Positions 32,063 through 41,571 of a stretch of DNA of 64,000 bases are shown here, piece after piece (the first letter of the stretch is position 1; every line of letters starts with the position of its first letter). The stretch covers positions 62,001-126,000 of the forward strand of contig PHBH01000004.1 in the NCBI GenBank assembly GCA_002840535.1, given 5' to 3'. The DNA is from Deltaproteobacteria bacterium HGW-Deltaproteobacteria-15 (lineage in GTDB: Bacteria > Desulfobacterota > DSM-4660 > Desulfatiglandales > HGW-15). The translations under genes and the position numbers were made by a program. The notes below the pieces were generated by a model. It was not told the origin of the DNA and did no database searches. It worked only from the letters and a program-made list of their open reading frames with translations.

Positions 32063-34060
32063 ATGAACCAGGGAAAGATCGTTGAATACATTGAAGCCGG
32101 AAATATCGTCACTACGGTTTGTCTCTTCGAAGATGGGAACAAGCTCCACCTCCTTACTCCTTCCAACAGGGAAGCAAACCTCTCCCCCAAGAGGGCGCTG
32201 CTCATTTCCGGACCTGCGCTCAACACCCACACCAGCCGTGATGATCTCCTCAGCCGGTTGAAAGCCGTTATCGAGAGAAGAAGCCGGCTCAGGGAACAGG
32301 TTAACGTGAGAGACATCTGGGAGCTCGTTCGGGATGAACGTGAGGTGTTTGACTTCAAGTACCTTGCGCAGCTCTGTTTCGGGGAAGACGTGACCGATGA
32401 TCATGTCTCCGCCATCGTCAGGGCCGTGTTTGAAGACAAACTTTATTTCAAACTCAAGGACGGCGCATTCCTCCCCAATTCGGAAACCAGGATCGAGCTG
32501 GTCCTGAGAGAAAAGGAAGAGGCAGAGCAGAGAGAGAAGGCACTCCAGGAAGGAAGCCGGTGGCTGAAACGTGTGCTGGAAGGCAAGGCTGCCGAAGAAC
32601 CTCCCTGCAAGAACGGGATCATCGATATCCTCGTTGAGCTGGCGCTTTACCGCGAAGACGCGCCGGATCACAAGATCGGGAAGGAACTCCTTGCACGATC
32701 GGGAATCAATGACGTGAGCGAAGTCAGAAGTCTTCTGGTCAGGCTCGGGATCTGGGAAGAGGATGAGAATCTGGATCTTCTTCGGCTGAAAGTGAGGACC
32801 GGCTTTACGAAGAATCAGCTGGAGGAGTCAGAGAAGATCGCCAGGTCTCCAGCAGTCTACTCAGACCGGGAGGATCTGAGAGAGTGGCACGTCTTCACAA
32901 TTGACGGACCGCTCACCCGTGACTTCGACGATGCGCTGAGCCTCGATATTCAGGAGGATGTGCTCCAACTCGGGATCCACATTGCGGATGTAGGATCCGT
33001 GATTCCCGTTGACAGTCCGCTGGATCAGGTCGCCGAAGAAAGAGGCACGTCGCTCTATCTGACGAGGCGGCAGATTCCTATGCTGCCGCCAGTGCTGTCC
33101 CAGGATGCGCTCAGCTTGAAGAAGGATGAAGACCGCCCTGCGATTTCCCTCATCTGCAGACTCGACCGGGCGGGGAATCTCCTGGATTCCCGGTTCGCGC
33201 TCACCCTGGTCAGGGTCAAAAGCCAGCTCAACTACGATGAGGTCGATACTCTTTACGAAACGGACGAGGGGCTGTCGGAACTGCATCGACTCAGCGGGAT
33301 CATGCGGCAGCGGCGGATTGAGAATGGGGCAATGCTCTTGCCCGTACCCGAAGTGTATGCAGAGCTTGGAAATGAGGGCAAGGTCTGCATAAGGCTGGTT
33401 TCGCAGGAGAGCCCGTCCAAGCTCATTGTATCGGAGTCCATGATCTTCTATAACTGGATGGCGGCAAGATATTGCAGGGATCATCGCGTTCCGGCTCTTT
33501 ACAGATGTCAGGCCGCTCCGAGCGAGATCGTTAACCTGAACGGCGTGAATCCGCTTTATGCCCTCCTCAAGCAGAGGGGCAAGCTGAGCCCGCTTGAAGT
33601 CGATTTCAAGCCCCGGGCTCATTCCGGTCTCGGGCTCGACGTCTACACGAACGTGAGCTCGCCCATAAGGCGCTATTTCGATTTGATCATTCAGCGCCAG
33701 ATCATCAATTCCCTCCTGGACGTTGCGCCCCCCTGCACAACGGATGATCTCGATAAAAAGAGAATGGCCCTTGAGCCCATGTTGAGGGACCTGGAGAGGT
33801 TAAAAAGAAACCGCCTCCGCTACTGGATCTTGAAATGGTTGCTCGGCGAGTCGAAAAAAACCGTTGAAGCGCTGGTTCTGTCATCGACCAAGACAAAGTA
33901 CAGAATCGCGCTTACAGACTCCCTCCTGATCACGGAGTTGAAAAGACAGAATGGTCAGGATCTGCAGGAGGGACAGCGAATAGTGGTGAGAGTGAAAAAG
34001 GTCGATCCCTGGGAGGACATTCTGAGGCTGGAGTATGCTGGGAGTCCGGAAGGTGGCTAA
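32063..34060 (+). CDS. RNase II/VacB family exoribonuclease (RNB domain)
   Basis: A 665-residue protein. The N-terminal 230 residues are poorly conserved with an OB-like start. The RNB catalytic domain begins near residue 285 with TIDGPLTRDFDDALSLD, whose acidic residues bind the metal ions, and continues through HIADVGSVIP and TSPIRRY-like SSPIRRYFDLIIQRQI. A C-terminal S1-like segment follows. It would degrade RNA 3' to 5'. ATG 32063 is preferred to TTG 32036. It is shorter than E. coli RNase R and has a divergent N-terminus, as in deltaproteobacterial RNB proteins. Confidence 0.85.
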   Translation: MNQGKIVEYIEAGNIVTTVCLFEDGNKLHLLTPSNREANLSPKRALLISGPALNTHTSRDDLLSRLKAVIERRSRLREQVNVRDIWELVRDEREVFDFKYLAQLCFGEDVTDDHVSAIVRAVFEDKLYFKLKDGAFLPNSETRIELVLREKEEAEQREKALQEGSRWLKRVLEGKAAEEPPCKNGIIDILVELALYREDAPDHKIGKELLARSGINDVSEVRSLLVRLGIWEEDENLDLLRLKVRTGFTKNQLEESEKIARSPAVYSDREDLREWHVFTIDGPLTRDFDDALSLDIQEDVLQLGIHIADVGSVIPVDSPLDQVAEERGTSLYLTRRQIPMLPPVLSQDALSLKKDEDRPAISLICRLDRAGNLLDSRFALTLVRVKSQLNYDEVDTLYETDEGLSELHRLSGIMRQRRIENGAMLLPVPEVYAELGNEGKVCIRLVSQESPSKLIVSESMIFYNWMAARYCRDHRVPALYRCQAAPSEIVNLNGVNPLYALLKQRGKLSPLEVDFKPRAHSGLGLDVYTNVSSPIRRYFDLIIQRQIINSLLDVAPPCTTDDLDKKRMALEPMLRDLERLKRNRLRYWILKWLLGESKKTVEALVLSSTKTKYRIALTDSLLITELKRQNGQDLQEGQRIVVRVKKVDPWEDILRLEYAGSPEGG

Positions 34061-34182
34061 AAGGCCATGGTTGGGATGGGACAAAGACCAGCTAGTGTGG
34101 CCTCTCAGAAGTAAGCTGTCATCTCGGCCCCCGCGACTCGCGCGGGATAAACTCCGGGAGAGATCTTTTAAGTCCACGAAAT

Positions 34183-34209
34183 GTAAGATTTCTCACTTCG
34201 TTCGAAATG
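34183..34209. repeat. ATTTCTCACTTCGTTCGAAAT-type repeat
   Basis: GTAAGATTTCTCACTTCG followed by TTCGAAATG lies in the 180-base convergent gap between the RNB gene and the 34241 gene. It looks like one of the short interspersed repeats seen across environmental genomes. Only one copy was noticed here. Confidence 0.45.
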
Positions 34210-34240
34210 GGCGTAATCAAGGTATTTGTGAGACGCCACA

Positions 34241-35050
34241 CTAGGATGCCTGGGTGATATCCATCTCTTTTTCAAGGATGATTTCCCCCGACTGATCGTA
34301 GACCAGGACCTTGAGCGAAGAAGGGGATTCAGAAGGAGTGCCCAGGTTTAACCTCGCACGGATCTGCTTGAATTTCTGGATGAGAAAGATCTGCCCCTTT
34401 CGGTAGTTCACAGGCATGCTCTTTTCAATCTTCTCCTGAGGGTAAGGCCACTCTTTTGGAGGTACTGATTTCTTGTCGGACGCGATAAGGTGGATGTAAC
34501 CGCCTACGGGTCCTTCACCGGCCTGAATATTTACGATCTTCAGGGTGATGCTCATTCCCGAGCCTTCTTTTTGGATCACCATGTCCGTGACATCCACCAC
34601 CTCGGGTGCTTTTGTAACCTTCTCGGGAAGGACCGCTTCAAGCGGAGTCTTCTCCCCGTTGCTGCGAACCTGTTCTTTCCTTCCGATGCCGAACCCCTCG
34701 GCCCCCTCTTCGATTTGTCGGATATATTCTTCCAGCAGCGTAATTTGCTGCTTGGACCTGTTCAGGATCTTCTTATTGGCCGCATTTTCATCTTCGAGCC
34801 GGGAGTATTTCTCCCGGTCCTGATTGGAGACCCAGCGAAGCTGGAGGTGGCTGTTGACGATGAAGAGGGAGAAGACGATATAGGCAATGAAAAGGATCAA
34901 GCTTCCAACAAACAGACGCGGGGAGATTTGAAAGGAGAACACTCTTCCAACGTTCCCCATGATCATGACCGTGAGGCGGCTCTTCCGAACCGGTCCTCCT
35001 ACTGGCGAGGCTTCCTCAGGGCTCGCCACTCCTCCTTTTTGATCTTCCAA
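34241..35050 (-). CDS. membrane-anchored coiled-coil protein, unknown function
   Basis: A 269-residue protein: a 45-residue cytoplasmic start, one membrane helix (LFVGSLILFIAYIVFSLFIV), a coiled coil (about 75-120), and a beta-rich C-terminal domain predicted outside the membrane. I do not recognise it. The start is TTG at 35050, preceded by GAGGAG, and overlaps the L,D-transpeptidase gene by 52 bases. That coupling suggests a role at the cell wall. Confidence 0.65.
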   Translation of the reverse strand: MEDQKGGVASPEEASPVGGPVRKSRLTVMIMGNVGRVFSFQISPRLFVGSLILFIAYIVFSLFIVNSHLQLRWVSNQDREKYSRLEDENAANKKILNRSKQQITLLEEYIRQIEEGAEGFGIGRKEQVRSNGEKTPLEAVLPEKVTKAPEVVDVTDMVIQKEGSGMSITLKIVNIQAGEGPVGGYIHLIASDKKSVPPKEWPYPQEKIEKSMPVNYRKGQIFLIQKFKQIRARLNLGTPSESPSSLKVLVYDQSGEIILEKEMDITQAS

Positions 35051-36393
35051 TGCGCTCCTCGTTTGGTAAGAAGGATGTTTTTAAAGCCCAGGTCCCGGTA
35101 TTCGTCGGCACGATAATCCTGGATAAAGGTGACGGTTGCCGCATCACCCGAACTCTCTCGAATCTTGATATCCTTCAACTCTATGGCGAGGGTTTGATGT
35201 TGCTGATTTAGACCTTCCCGATGCTTTCTCCATTCATTGAGGTCCATTCCCCTCGAGGAAAAGCCGGCATCGTAGCAGGAGATGTACGCTTTGAGATCTT
35301 TCTTTTCCCAGGCCTTTCTCCAGGCTTCAATAAACGACTTGATCTCGGCGGATGCAGTGGAAGCCGGTTTTTTGACGGTTGCCGCCTTTTCCTCCTGGAC
35401 CGCCTTCTTCACCACGGCGATAACCGGCCGTTCTTCGGGGGTATCAAAATATTCTCCCACAATTTTCCACTGGCTGCTGTTCTGCTGGAGAAAGAGCCTC
35501 TTGATCCCTTTACTGTCAAAAGCCGAAGTGGAGTATTGCTGATTGAATACGGCCATGGCCGTGCCGTCATTTTTGAACAGAGCAAGATTGTCAAGCTGCA
35601 CCCGGATTTCCCTGTACTGACGGGCAAGCCGGGTCTTATATTCCTTCCACTCTTTCCAATTCTTCTTCCCGGAGGTGAATTGGGGGCTGTAATAAGACAT
35701 GTACCGATCCACCTGTTTTCCTTCCCATGCCTTTCGCCACTCTTCGATGAGGTTCTCCAATTCCTCTCTTTCTTTGTTCAGCATCGCCGGTTCGATAAAC
35801 TCCGCCTTGGAGCTGATCACGACAGGCGTGTCGTTCAGCCGGATGTAAGAGGAGAGATCCTCTATGTCCTGGTTTGCCAAGGCAACGCATCCATTGGTGT
35901 CGCGGGGTTTCAGCGGCTTGTTCAAGCCATGAAACCAAATTCCATACCCGTCCCGGCCTTCACGCCTGTCAACCGGATTCGGGTAGTCGAGCGGAAATGC
36001 CCTGGTTCCGTAGATTGGCGCCAGATCCTTCTGTTCGAACACGTTGACAAAAAAATAGATCCCCTCTGGAGTTTTCCGGTCGTTCTGCCTTGATTTCTTG
36101 CCGTCATTCTCTCCCGTGGAGCAGGCATAGGTTTTTACCGGTCCGGTGGGAGCGTCCTTCCTGTAAATAAGCACCTTCTGCTGAGACTTATCCACGAGAA
36201 TTGCATGATCGGACCCTTTTTCAGGCCACTTCAGGAATGGGGCCGGAACGAGGCCGTCATGATCCCCCTTTTGACTGGCAGAACCTGCCGTGGGCAGGGC
36301 CGCCCACAGGATGATCAGGAGAAGGATACGCAGAGTCATGCAAAGAGATGACCTTCTGTCCAGCCAGGAATTGAGTGCACTTCGATAATTCAT
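34999..36393 (-). CDS. L,D-transpeptidase with two NTF2-like (Cds6) domains
   Basis: A 464-residue exported protein. ATG 36393 stands eight bases after GAGGAG and opens a signal sequence (LRILLLIILWAALPTAGSAS). The YkuD catalytic domain (about 60-195) has H155 and C169 in HGLNKPLKPRDTNGCVAL. Two tandem NTF2/SnoaL-like domains follow (about 210-310 and 340-455), each beginning with a helix of the type EWRKAWEGK/EAWRKAWEKK. Such enzymes make 3-3 peptidoglycan cross-links or attach proteins to the wall. The tandem NTF2 tail is typical of Cds6-type members. Located in the periplasm. Confidence 0.85.
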   Translation of the reverse strand: MNYRSALNSWLDRRSSLCMTLRILLLIILWAALPTAGSASQKGDHDGLVPAPFLKWPEKGSDHAILVDKSQQKVLIYRKDAPTGPVKTYACSTGENDGKKSRQNDRKTPEGIYFFVNVFEQKDLAPIYGTRAFPLDYPNPVDRREGRDGYGIWFHGLNKPLKPRDTNGCVALANQDIEDLSSYIRLNDTPVVISSKAEFIEPAMLNKEREELENLIEEWRKAWEGKQVDRYMSYYSPQFTSGKKNWKEWKEYKTRLARQYREIRVQLDNLALFKNDGTAMAVFNQQYSTSAFDSKGIKRLFLQQNSSQWKIVGEYFDTPEERPVIAVVKKAVQEEKAATVKKPASTASAEIKSFIEAWRKAWEKKDLKAYISCYDAGFSSRGMDLNEWRKHREGLNQQHQTLAIELKDIKIRESSGDAATVTFIQDYRADEYRDLGFKNILLTKRGAHWKIKKEEWRALRKPRQ

Positions 36394-36461
36394 ATTATCC
36401 ACTCCTCGGAATTACAGGGATCCTCCTCATCCCGCTTGACATGCCCCGGGGGCAACATGGC

Positions 36462-37754
36462 CTACTCAAAGACCCTCTTGAAGATGTCGTCCACATGTTT
36501 GAGATGATAATCCAGGTTGAAGATCTCTTCGATTTCTTCAGGTGCAAGATAGGTGCCGATCTCCTGATCCTCGAGGATCAGGGACTTCAGATCTCTGCCC
36601 GTCTCCCAAACCTTCAGGGCGTTTCTCTGGACCATTTCGTATGCCTTCTGCCGCGGGACGGACGTGGAGGCGAGCTTCATGAGCACCTGCTGGGAAAAAA
36701 CAAGGCCCTTCATGCTCCACAAATTTTCAGCCATTCTTTCCGGATAAACCACCAGTCCCCTCAGAATGCCTGTGAGCCGGTGGAGCATGTAATCGATGAG
36801 GATAGTGGTGTCAGGGCCGATCACTCTCTCCACGGAAGAATGGCTGATATCCCTCTCATGCCATAGGGCCATGTTCTCCATGGCTGCAAGCGCATTGGAA
36901 CGCACCAACCGGGCAAGCCCTGCTATATTCTCCGAGCCGATGGGGTTCTTCTTGTGAGGCATTGCGGATGAGCCCTTCTGCCCTTTTGCAAAAGGCTCTT
37001 CCGCTTCCCGGACCTCTGTTCTCTGAAGGTGGCGGATCTCCATGGCGATCTTCTCAAGGGTCCCCGCGAGGATTGCGAGAGAAGTGAAGTACTGGGCATG
37101 GCGGTCCCTTTGAAGGATCTGGCTGGATGCCGCTGCCGGCTTCAACCCCAGCTTTTCGCACACGTAGGACTCGATGGATGGTGAAACGTTCGCAAAGGTG
37201 CCCACAGCTCCGGAGAGTTTCCCGTAACTGATCACCTCGAGCGCGTCCTCAAGCCTCCGAAGGTTTCTCTTCATCTCCGAATACCAGACGGCAAGCTTCA
37301 GCCCGAAGGTGATGGGCTCCGCATGCACCCCATGGGAGCGCCCGATCATGACCGTATGCTTGTGCTCATGCGCCCTGTCCCTTATCGCGGTCATCAGCTC
37401 TCTCGCATCGGAGATGATCAGCTCCATGGCCTCTTTGAGCTGCAGGGCGAAACTCGTATCCAAAATATCGGAAGAAGTCAGCCCCATGTGGATGAAGCGA
37501 GAGTCAGGCCCCACGTACTCTTCCACGTTTGTAAGAAAGGCAATGACATCATGTTTGGTAATCTTCTCGATCTCAAGGATCCGCTCAACCGAGAAATCCG
37601 CTTTCTCACGGATCGTATCGAGACAATCACCCGGAACAAGTCCCTCTCCGGCCATGGCTTCGCAGGCGAGAATTTCCACTTGGAGCCACTTTGAAAACCG
37701 GTTCCGATCATCCCATATTCGAGCCATCTCGGGACGGGTGTAGCGACTGATCAT
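36462..37754 (-). CDS. purB: adenylosuccinate lyase
   Basis: A 430-residue fumarase/aspartase superfamily enzyme with the signature GSSAMPHKKNPIGSENI and the usual helices (TSSDILDTSFALQL, GRSHGVHAEPITFG). It cleaves SAICAR and adenylosuccinate in purine synthesis and forms a cytoplasmic tetramer. Length is normal. ATG 37754 is preceded by GGAGAGG at slightly long spacing. No other purine gene is adjacent. Confidence 0.93.
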   Translation of the reverse strand: MISRYTRPEMARIWDDRNRFSKWLQVEILACEAMAGEGLVPGDCLDTIREKADFSVERILEIEKITKHDVIAFLTNVEEYVGPDSRFIHMGLTSSDILDTSFALQLKEAMELIISDARELMTAIRDRAHEHKHTVMIGRSHGVHAEPITFGLKLAVWYSEMKRNLRRLEDALEVISYGKLSGAVGTFANVSPSIESYVCEKLGLKPAAASSQILQRDRHAQYFTSLAILAGTLEKIAMEIRHLQRTEVREAEEPFAKGQKGSSAMPHKKNPIGSENIAGLARLVRSNALAAMENMALWHERDISHSSVERVIGPDTTILIDYMLHRLTGILRGLVVYPERMAENLWSMKGLVFSQQVLMKLASTSVPRQKAYEMVQRNALKVWETGRDLKSLILEDQEIGTYLAPEEIEEIFNLDYHLKHVDDIFKRVFE

Positions 37755-38072
37755 GGCCGGAGCCTCTCCTTTGTCTTCTACTCAAGAGGTCTGAAAAGTT
37801 GATCCAAAGCGCCACCTCTTGTATGCCATCATTTTTGGAACACCACATATACAGAACAAATGCGGAAAATCAACGAAAATGAGCGGGGAGGAATTGAAGA
37901 AAGAACCATGCTGGCGACAACCCGATAATTATGAGGCAATTTGACGCAATTATGTATAATTAACATACGTGCGGGTGTCAAGAAAATCGTCACCATAGCT
38001 CTCGCTGGCGCTCCACCCCTGGGGTATGACCCGGAGAGGTTCTACCGATCCGAGGTGAGGGGGAACGCTTGA

Positions 38073-38113
38073 AAATCCGAATATCGAATATCGAAATCCG
38101 AAACAAACAAATT
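38073..38113. repeat. AATATCGAAATCCGAAACAA-type repeat
   Basis: AATCCGAATATCGAATATCG, then AAATCCGAAACAAACAAATTC, a partly tandem, low-complexity string. It is clearly not coding. One copy was noticed in the window. Confidence 0.6.
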
Positions 38114-38244
38114 CGTAACACTTTAGCTCTTTGAAATGGCGCAGGGTTTGGGCATGGGGGTCTTTTTTCCAAAGAGAAACTGGAGTAAACCTCTCATAGG
38201 TTACCGTTTAGGTCATTTGAAGTTTTTTGAGCGACCTGCAAACA

Positions 38245-38271
38245 TTGACTTTCTTAACACCGTGCTAGTAT
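38245..38271 (+). promoter_or_regulatory. extended -10 promoter of orn
   Basis: TTGACT (38245-38250), 15-base spacer ending in TGC (38263-38265), then TAGTAT (38266-38271). The TGn extension compensates for the short spacer. About 100 bases before the orn start. Confidence 0.5.
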
Positions 38272-38374
38272 CTTGAGAGGATCCGAACGAGAGTCTTGCA
38301 GATGGAGAGCAGCTCTCAGCTCCACATCAGATACTCATATAAGAATGCACAGGAATATTTCGGAGGACGAGACT

Positions 38375-38908
38375 TTGACCAGCCCCTTGATCTGGATAGA
38401 TCTTGAAATGACCGGCCTTGACCCGGAAAGGTGTGTGATTCTGGAGATCGCAACGCTGATTACGGACGGGACGCTGGAGATCATTGCCGAGGGTCCTAAT
38501 ATCCCCATACACTACACTGATGAAATCCTTCTGAACATGGAGCCCTGGAGCAACGAGCAGCACCGGAAATCGGGGTTATTCGCGCTTGCAAAGAAGTCTG
38601 ACTATGACTGCGGTCGCGCGGAGAAGGAAACCATCGCCTTCCTGTCGCAACATTGCAGCAAGGGAGACTCACCGCTTTGCGGGAACTCGGTTTGGCAGGA
38701 CCGGCGATTTCTCATCAAGTATATGCCCGAGCTCGAGAGTTTTCTGCACTACCGGAATGTGGATGTGAGCTCGATCAAAGAGCTTGTTCAGAGGTGGTAT
38801 CCCTCCCTTCCCGCGTATGATAAACCGAAGGATCACCTGGCGATGAGCGATATCAGGGAGTCGGTAAAGGAGCTGAGGTACTATCGCGAGAAAGTCTTCC
38901 TTCCCTAG
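38375..38908 (+). CDS. orn: oligoribonuclease
   Basis: A 177-residue DEDD exonuclease matching E. coli Orn nearly end to end: WIDLEMTGLDPERC with catalytic D9 and E11, GNSVWQDRRFLIKYMPELE, VDVSSIKEL and HLAMSDIRESVKELRYYRE. It degrades two- to five-base RNA fragments and pGpG to mononucleotides. TTG 38375 is chosen because GGAGGA lies seven bases before it and the protein then begins like other Orn proteins; ATG 38345 would add ten residues without a ribosome site. Confidence 0.9.
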   Translation: MTSPLIWIDLEMTGLDPERCVILEIATLITDGTLEIIAEGPNIPIHYTDEILLNMEPWSNEQHRKSGLFALAKKSDYDCGRAEKETIAFLSQHCSKGDSPLCGNSVWQDRRFLIKYMPELESFLHYRNVDVSSIKELVQRWYPSLPAYDKPKDHLAMSDIRESVKELRYYREKVFLP

Positions 38909-39015
38909 CAGGTTGCTGAAAAACGGCCGTCTCCTGGTTCACCGCCCCTATGAAGCACTCTTCTGCAGCGGCCGCGAGTATCCGAATCATTCAGTTGGCG
39001 GCTCCCAAAAAATTT

Positions 39016-39085
39016 GTAGGAGCAACCTCCCGGTCGCGATTCTTTCGGATTTCGAGAGGAATCGCGAGCAGGAGTTCGCTCCTAC
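39016..39085. repeat. GTAGGAGC palindromic element (full copy)
   Basis: Two 26-base arms: GTAGGAGCAACCTCCCGG-TCGCGATT (39016-39041) and its imperfect reverse complement AATCGCGAGCAGGAGTTC-GCTCCTAC (39060-39085) around an 18-base centre. This is a typical REP/MITE-like palindrome. A single arm also occurs at 18016-18045. Confidence 0.85.
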
Positions 39086-39104
39086 GGGGCGCTGTAGTGG
39101 ATTT

Positions 39105-39134
39105 TGCTGACTGCTGACCGCTGATCGCTGTCTG
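39105..39134. repeat. CTGACTGCTGACCGCTGATCG low-complexity repeat
   Basis: Thirty bases built from variants of TGCTGACTGC up to the first base before the nfnB stop codon. It is similar in style, not in sequence, to the AGCAGTAG repeats at 1707 and 55634. Confidence 0.6.
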
Positions 39135-40547
39135 TTACCATCCCCAGGTGAGGTACTGGTGGATGGAATCGGACGCCATTCTTCCCGCCCCCATGGCCAG
39201 GATAACCGTGGCCTGTCCGGTCACGATGTCTCCGCCTGCCCAGACGCCCTTCATGGCGGTTTTTCCCGTGGCGGGTTCTGCAATGATGTATCCCCGCTTG
39301 TTCAGTTTCAATTCCGGTGTGGAGCCGGTCAGCAGCGGGTTGGCGCCTGCGCCTACGGCAATCACCGCCAGATCGCAATCCATCTGGAACTTGGACCCTT
39401 CGATAGGCACGGGGCGGCGTCGGCCCGATGCGTCCGGTTCGCCGAGCTCCATCTTCAAACACTCCATCCCCTTGACCCTTCCCTTCTCATCCCCGATGAA
39501 CCGGGTTGGGGCGGTAAGGAGGAAAAACTCGATTCCTTCTTCCCCGGCATGGTGGATTTCCGCGGCACGGGCAGGCATCTCGTCCTTGGATCGGCGATAG
39601 ACGATTCGGACACGGTCGGCGCCGAGCCTCATCGCGGTGCGGGCAGCGTCCATGGCGACATTTCCGGCCCCGAGGACCACCACATCCTTTCCAATAGCAA
39701 TGGGGGTGTCATATTCAGGGAAGAGATAGGCCTTCATCAGGTTGGATCGCGTAAGGTACTCGTTGGCCGAATAGATGCCTATGAGATTCTCCCCGGGGAT
39801 GTTGAGGAAGCTGGGGAGGCCTGCGCCAACCCCGACATAGACCGCGTCAAAACCCTGCCTGAAGAGCTCTTCCATGGAGACGGTCTTGCCGACAACCGTA
39901 TTGCATTGAAGCTTGGCGCCGAGTCTTTCAAGAAAGTGGACCTCGGAGTAGACGATCTCCTTCGGAAGTCTGAACTCGGGGATACCGTAGACCAGCACGC
40001 CTCCGGGCTTGTGAAAGGCCTCAAATATAGTCACATCATGACCCTTCAGGATCAGATCCCCTGCCACAGTGAGCCCTGAGGGTCCGGAGCCTACCACGGC
40101 CACTCTTTTCCCGGTGGGAGCAGCCTTGGGAGGAAGCTCGCCCTTTCCATTGGCCCTTTCATAGTCGGCCACAAAGCGCTCGAGATTGCCGATTGCCACG
40201 GGCTGGTCCTTCTTGCCCACGATGCACTGTCCTTCACACTGGGCTTCCTGCGGACAGACCCTGCCGCAAACGGCCGGCAGTGCGTTGCGCTCCCAGATCT
40301 TGCGCGCCGCTTTTGTGAACTCGCCCTGTTTGACGAGCTGTATGAAGGCAGGAATTTCGACGGACACAGGACAACCCTCCATGCAGGAGGGTTTCTTGCA
40401 CTGGAGGCATCTCTCCGCCTCCTTCATGGCCAGCTCGGGCGTGTAGCCGAGTGGGACTTCGTCGAAGTTTCTCCTTCTGATCTCAGGCTTCTGCTCGGGC
40501 ATCGGCTGTCTGCCGATCTTTTCTTTTTTCAACTCTTTCTCTGCCAT
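39135..40547 (-). CDS. nfnB: NfnB, large subunit of NADH-dependent ferredoxin:NADP oxidoreductase
   Basis: A 470-residue GltD-like flavoprotein. Its N-terminal cysteines hold two [4Fe-4S] clusters (CLQCKKPSCMEGCPVSVEIP; CGRVCPQEAQCEGQC). Its first FAD site is GSGPSGLT, its NADPH site is GAGNVAMDAA, and it ends with AGGDIVTGQATVI. With the gene just upstream (12 bases apart) it forms the NfnAB pair. NfnAB couples NADPH oxidation with NAD and ferredoxin reduction by flavin-based bifurcation, important in sulfate reducers. GAGGAACCC precedes ATG 40547. A glutamate synthase small chain is the alternative, but the NfnA neighbour argues against it. Confidence 0.9.
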   Translation of the reverse strand: MAEKELKKEKIGRQPMPEQKPEIRRRNFDEVPLGYTPELAMKEAERCLQCKKPSCMEGCPVSVEIPAFIQLVKQGEFTKAARKIWERNALPAVCGRVCPQEAQCEGQCIVGKKDQPVAIGNLERFVADYERANGKGELPPKAAPTGKRVAVVGSGPSGLTVAGDLILKGHDVTIFEAFHKPGGVLVYGIPEFRLPKEIVYSEVHFLERLGAKLQCNTVVGKTVSMEELFRQGFDAVYVGVGAGLPSFLNIPGENLIGIYSANEYLTRSNLMKAYLFPEYDTPIAIGKDVVVLGAGNVAMDAARTAMRLGADRVRIVYRRSKDEMPARAAEIHHAGEEGIEFFLLTAPTRFIGDEKGRVKGMECLKMELGEPDASGRRRPVPIEGSKFQMDCDLAVIAVGAGANPLLTGSTPELKLNKRGYIIAEPATGKTAMKGVWAGGDIVTGQATVILAMGAGRMASDSIHQYLTWGW

Positions 40548-40559
40548 GGGTTCCTCCCT

Positions 40560-41399
40560 CTATTGACCGGCCTTGCACATTTTCAGGTAGGAAGCAAAGG
40601 CGCGGGCCTCCTCCTCCTTGTAAGACTGGAGGCGCTGCGACAGTTCGTCAAAATCAACCATGTGGCCGTCAAACTCGGGACCGTCCACACAGGCGAACTG
40701 TGTTTTCCCGCCCACCGACACACGGCAGCAGCCGCACATTCCCGTCCCGTCAACCATGACCGCATTGAGGCTGACAAGGGTCTTGACTTTGTATTCGGCC
40801 GTCATCTTGGAAACGAACTTCATCATCGGGACAGGCCCTATTCCGACAACGAGTTTTACGTCTTCCTTGTTCAAAGCTTCTTTCAGCACATCGGTCACGA
40901 AACCATGATGTCCGTATGATCCGTCATCTGTGCAGACGTGTAATTCGTTGGATGCCGCTTTCATCTTGTCCTCCAGGATGAGGAGGTCCTTGGTCCTGGC
41001 GCCGATGATGGCGATCACCCTGTTTCCGGCTTCCTTCAACGCTCGAGTGATAGGATGCATGACAGCCACCCCGGTGCCTCCACCGACGCAAACCACAGTC
41101 CCAAGCTTTTCCACATGCGTAGGCTTGCCCAGGGGGCCTATGACATCCTGGTATTTTTCACCCACATTGAGCGATTTAAACAGCGCGGTGGATTTTCCAA
41201 CTACCTGATAGATGATCGTGACGGTTCCCTTCTTGGGATCCGTATCCGCCATTGTCAAAGGGATCCTCTCTCCTGTCTCGTTTGCCTTCAGGATCACGAA
41301 TTGTCCGGGCTTGGCATTTTTGGCGATGAGAGGGGCACTGATCTCGTTCAGAACGACCGTGCCGTCGGCCATCTCCTGTCGTTTCAGAATCTCAAACAT
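40560..41399 (-). CDS. nfnA: NfnA, small subunit of NADH-dependent ferredoxin:NADP oxidoreductase
   Basis: A 279-residue protein of the ferredoxin-NADP reductase superfamily. It has an FAD-binding barrel (about 1-95, with RIPLTMAD), an NAD-binding domain (VCVGGGTGVAVMHPITRALKEAGN), and C-terminal cysteines GMCGCCRVSVGG ... ACVDGP for the [2Fe-2S] cluster. The order nfnA-nfnB and the spacing match bifurcating NfnAB operons. GGAGG eight bases upstream supports ATG 41399. Confidence 0.9.
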   Translation of the reverse strand: MFEILKRQEMADGTVVLNEISAPLIAKNAKPGQFVILKANETGERIPLTMADTDPKKGTVTIIYQVVGKSTALFKSLNVGEKYQDVIGPLGKPTHVEKLGTVVCVGGGTGVAVMHPITRALKEAGNRVIAIIGARTKDLLILEDKMKAASNELHVCTDDGSYGHHGFVTDVLKEALNKEDVKLVVGIGPVPMMKFVSKMTAEYKVKTLVSLNAVMVDGTGMCGCCRVSVGGKTQFACVDGPEFDGHMVDFDELSQRLQSYKEEEARAFASYLKMCKAGQ

Positions 41400-41512
41400 G
41401 GAACGAACCTCCGACCTGCAGCAATAGATTTATTCCCCAAGGATAGCAGTAGTTAGCACAGCAAGAGATGTGTGTCAAAAAAAAGACCGCTACCATAAAG
41501 AGGTGGAGAAAG

Positions 41513-41571
41513 GGCTCTCTCGCGTGGACGTCCCTTGGACAAGGGGCAAAATGGAGGCAAGCGCGAGAGCC
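41513..41571. promoter_or_regulatory. hairpin upstream of the fapA-like gene
   Basis: GGCTCTCTCGCG (41513-41524) and CGCGAGAGCC (41562-41571) pair around a 37-base loop that contains a smaller CCCTTG/CAAGGGG stem. It lies between the divergent nfnA and fapA-like genes. No riboswitch family was recognised. Confidence 0.4.

Larger units (their letters stand above)
37755..38374. other. 620-base divergent gap with a repeat and the orn promoter
   Basis: No convincing gene. The gap holds a low-complexity AATATCGAATATCGAAATCC repeat at 38073-38113 and the orn promoter at 38245-38271. An A/T-rich stretch near 37930-37970 (TGTATAATTAACATAC) may include the purB promoter but cannot be placed with confidence. 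Confidence 0.5.
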
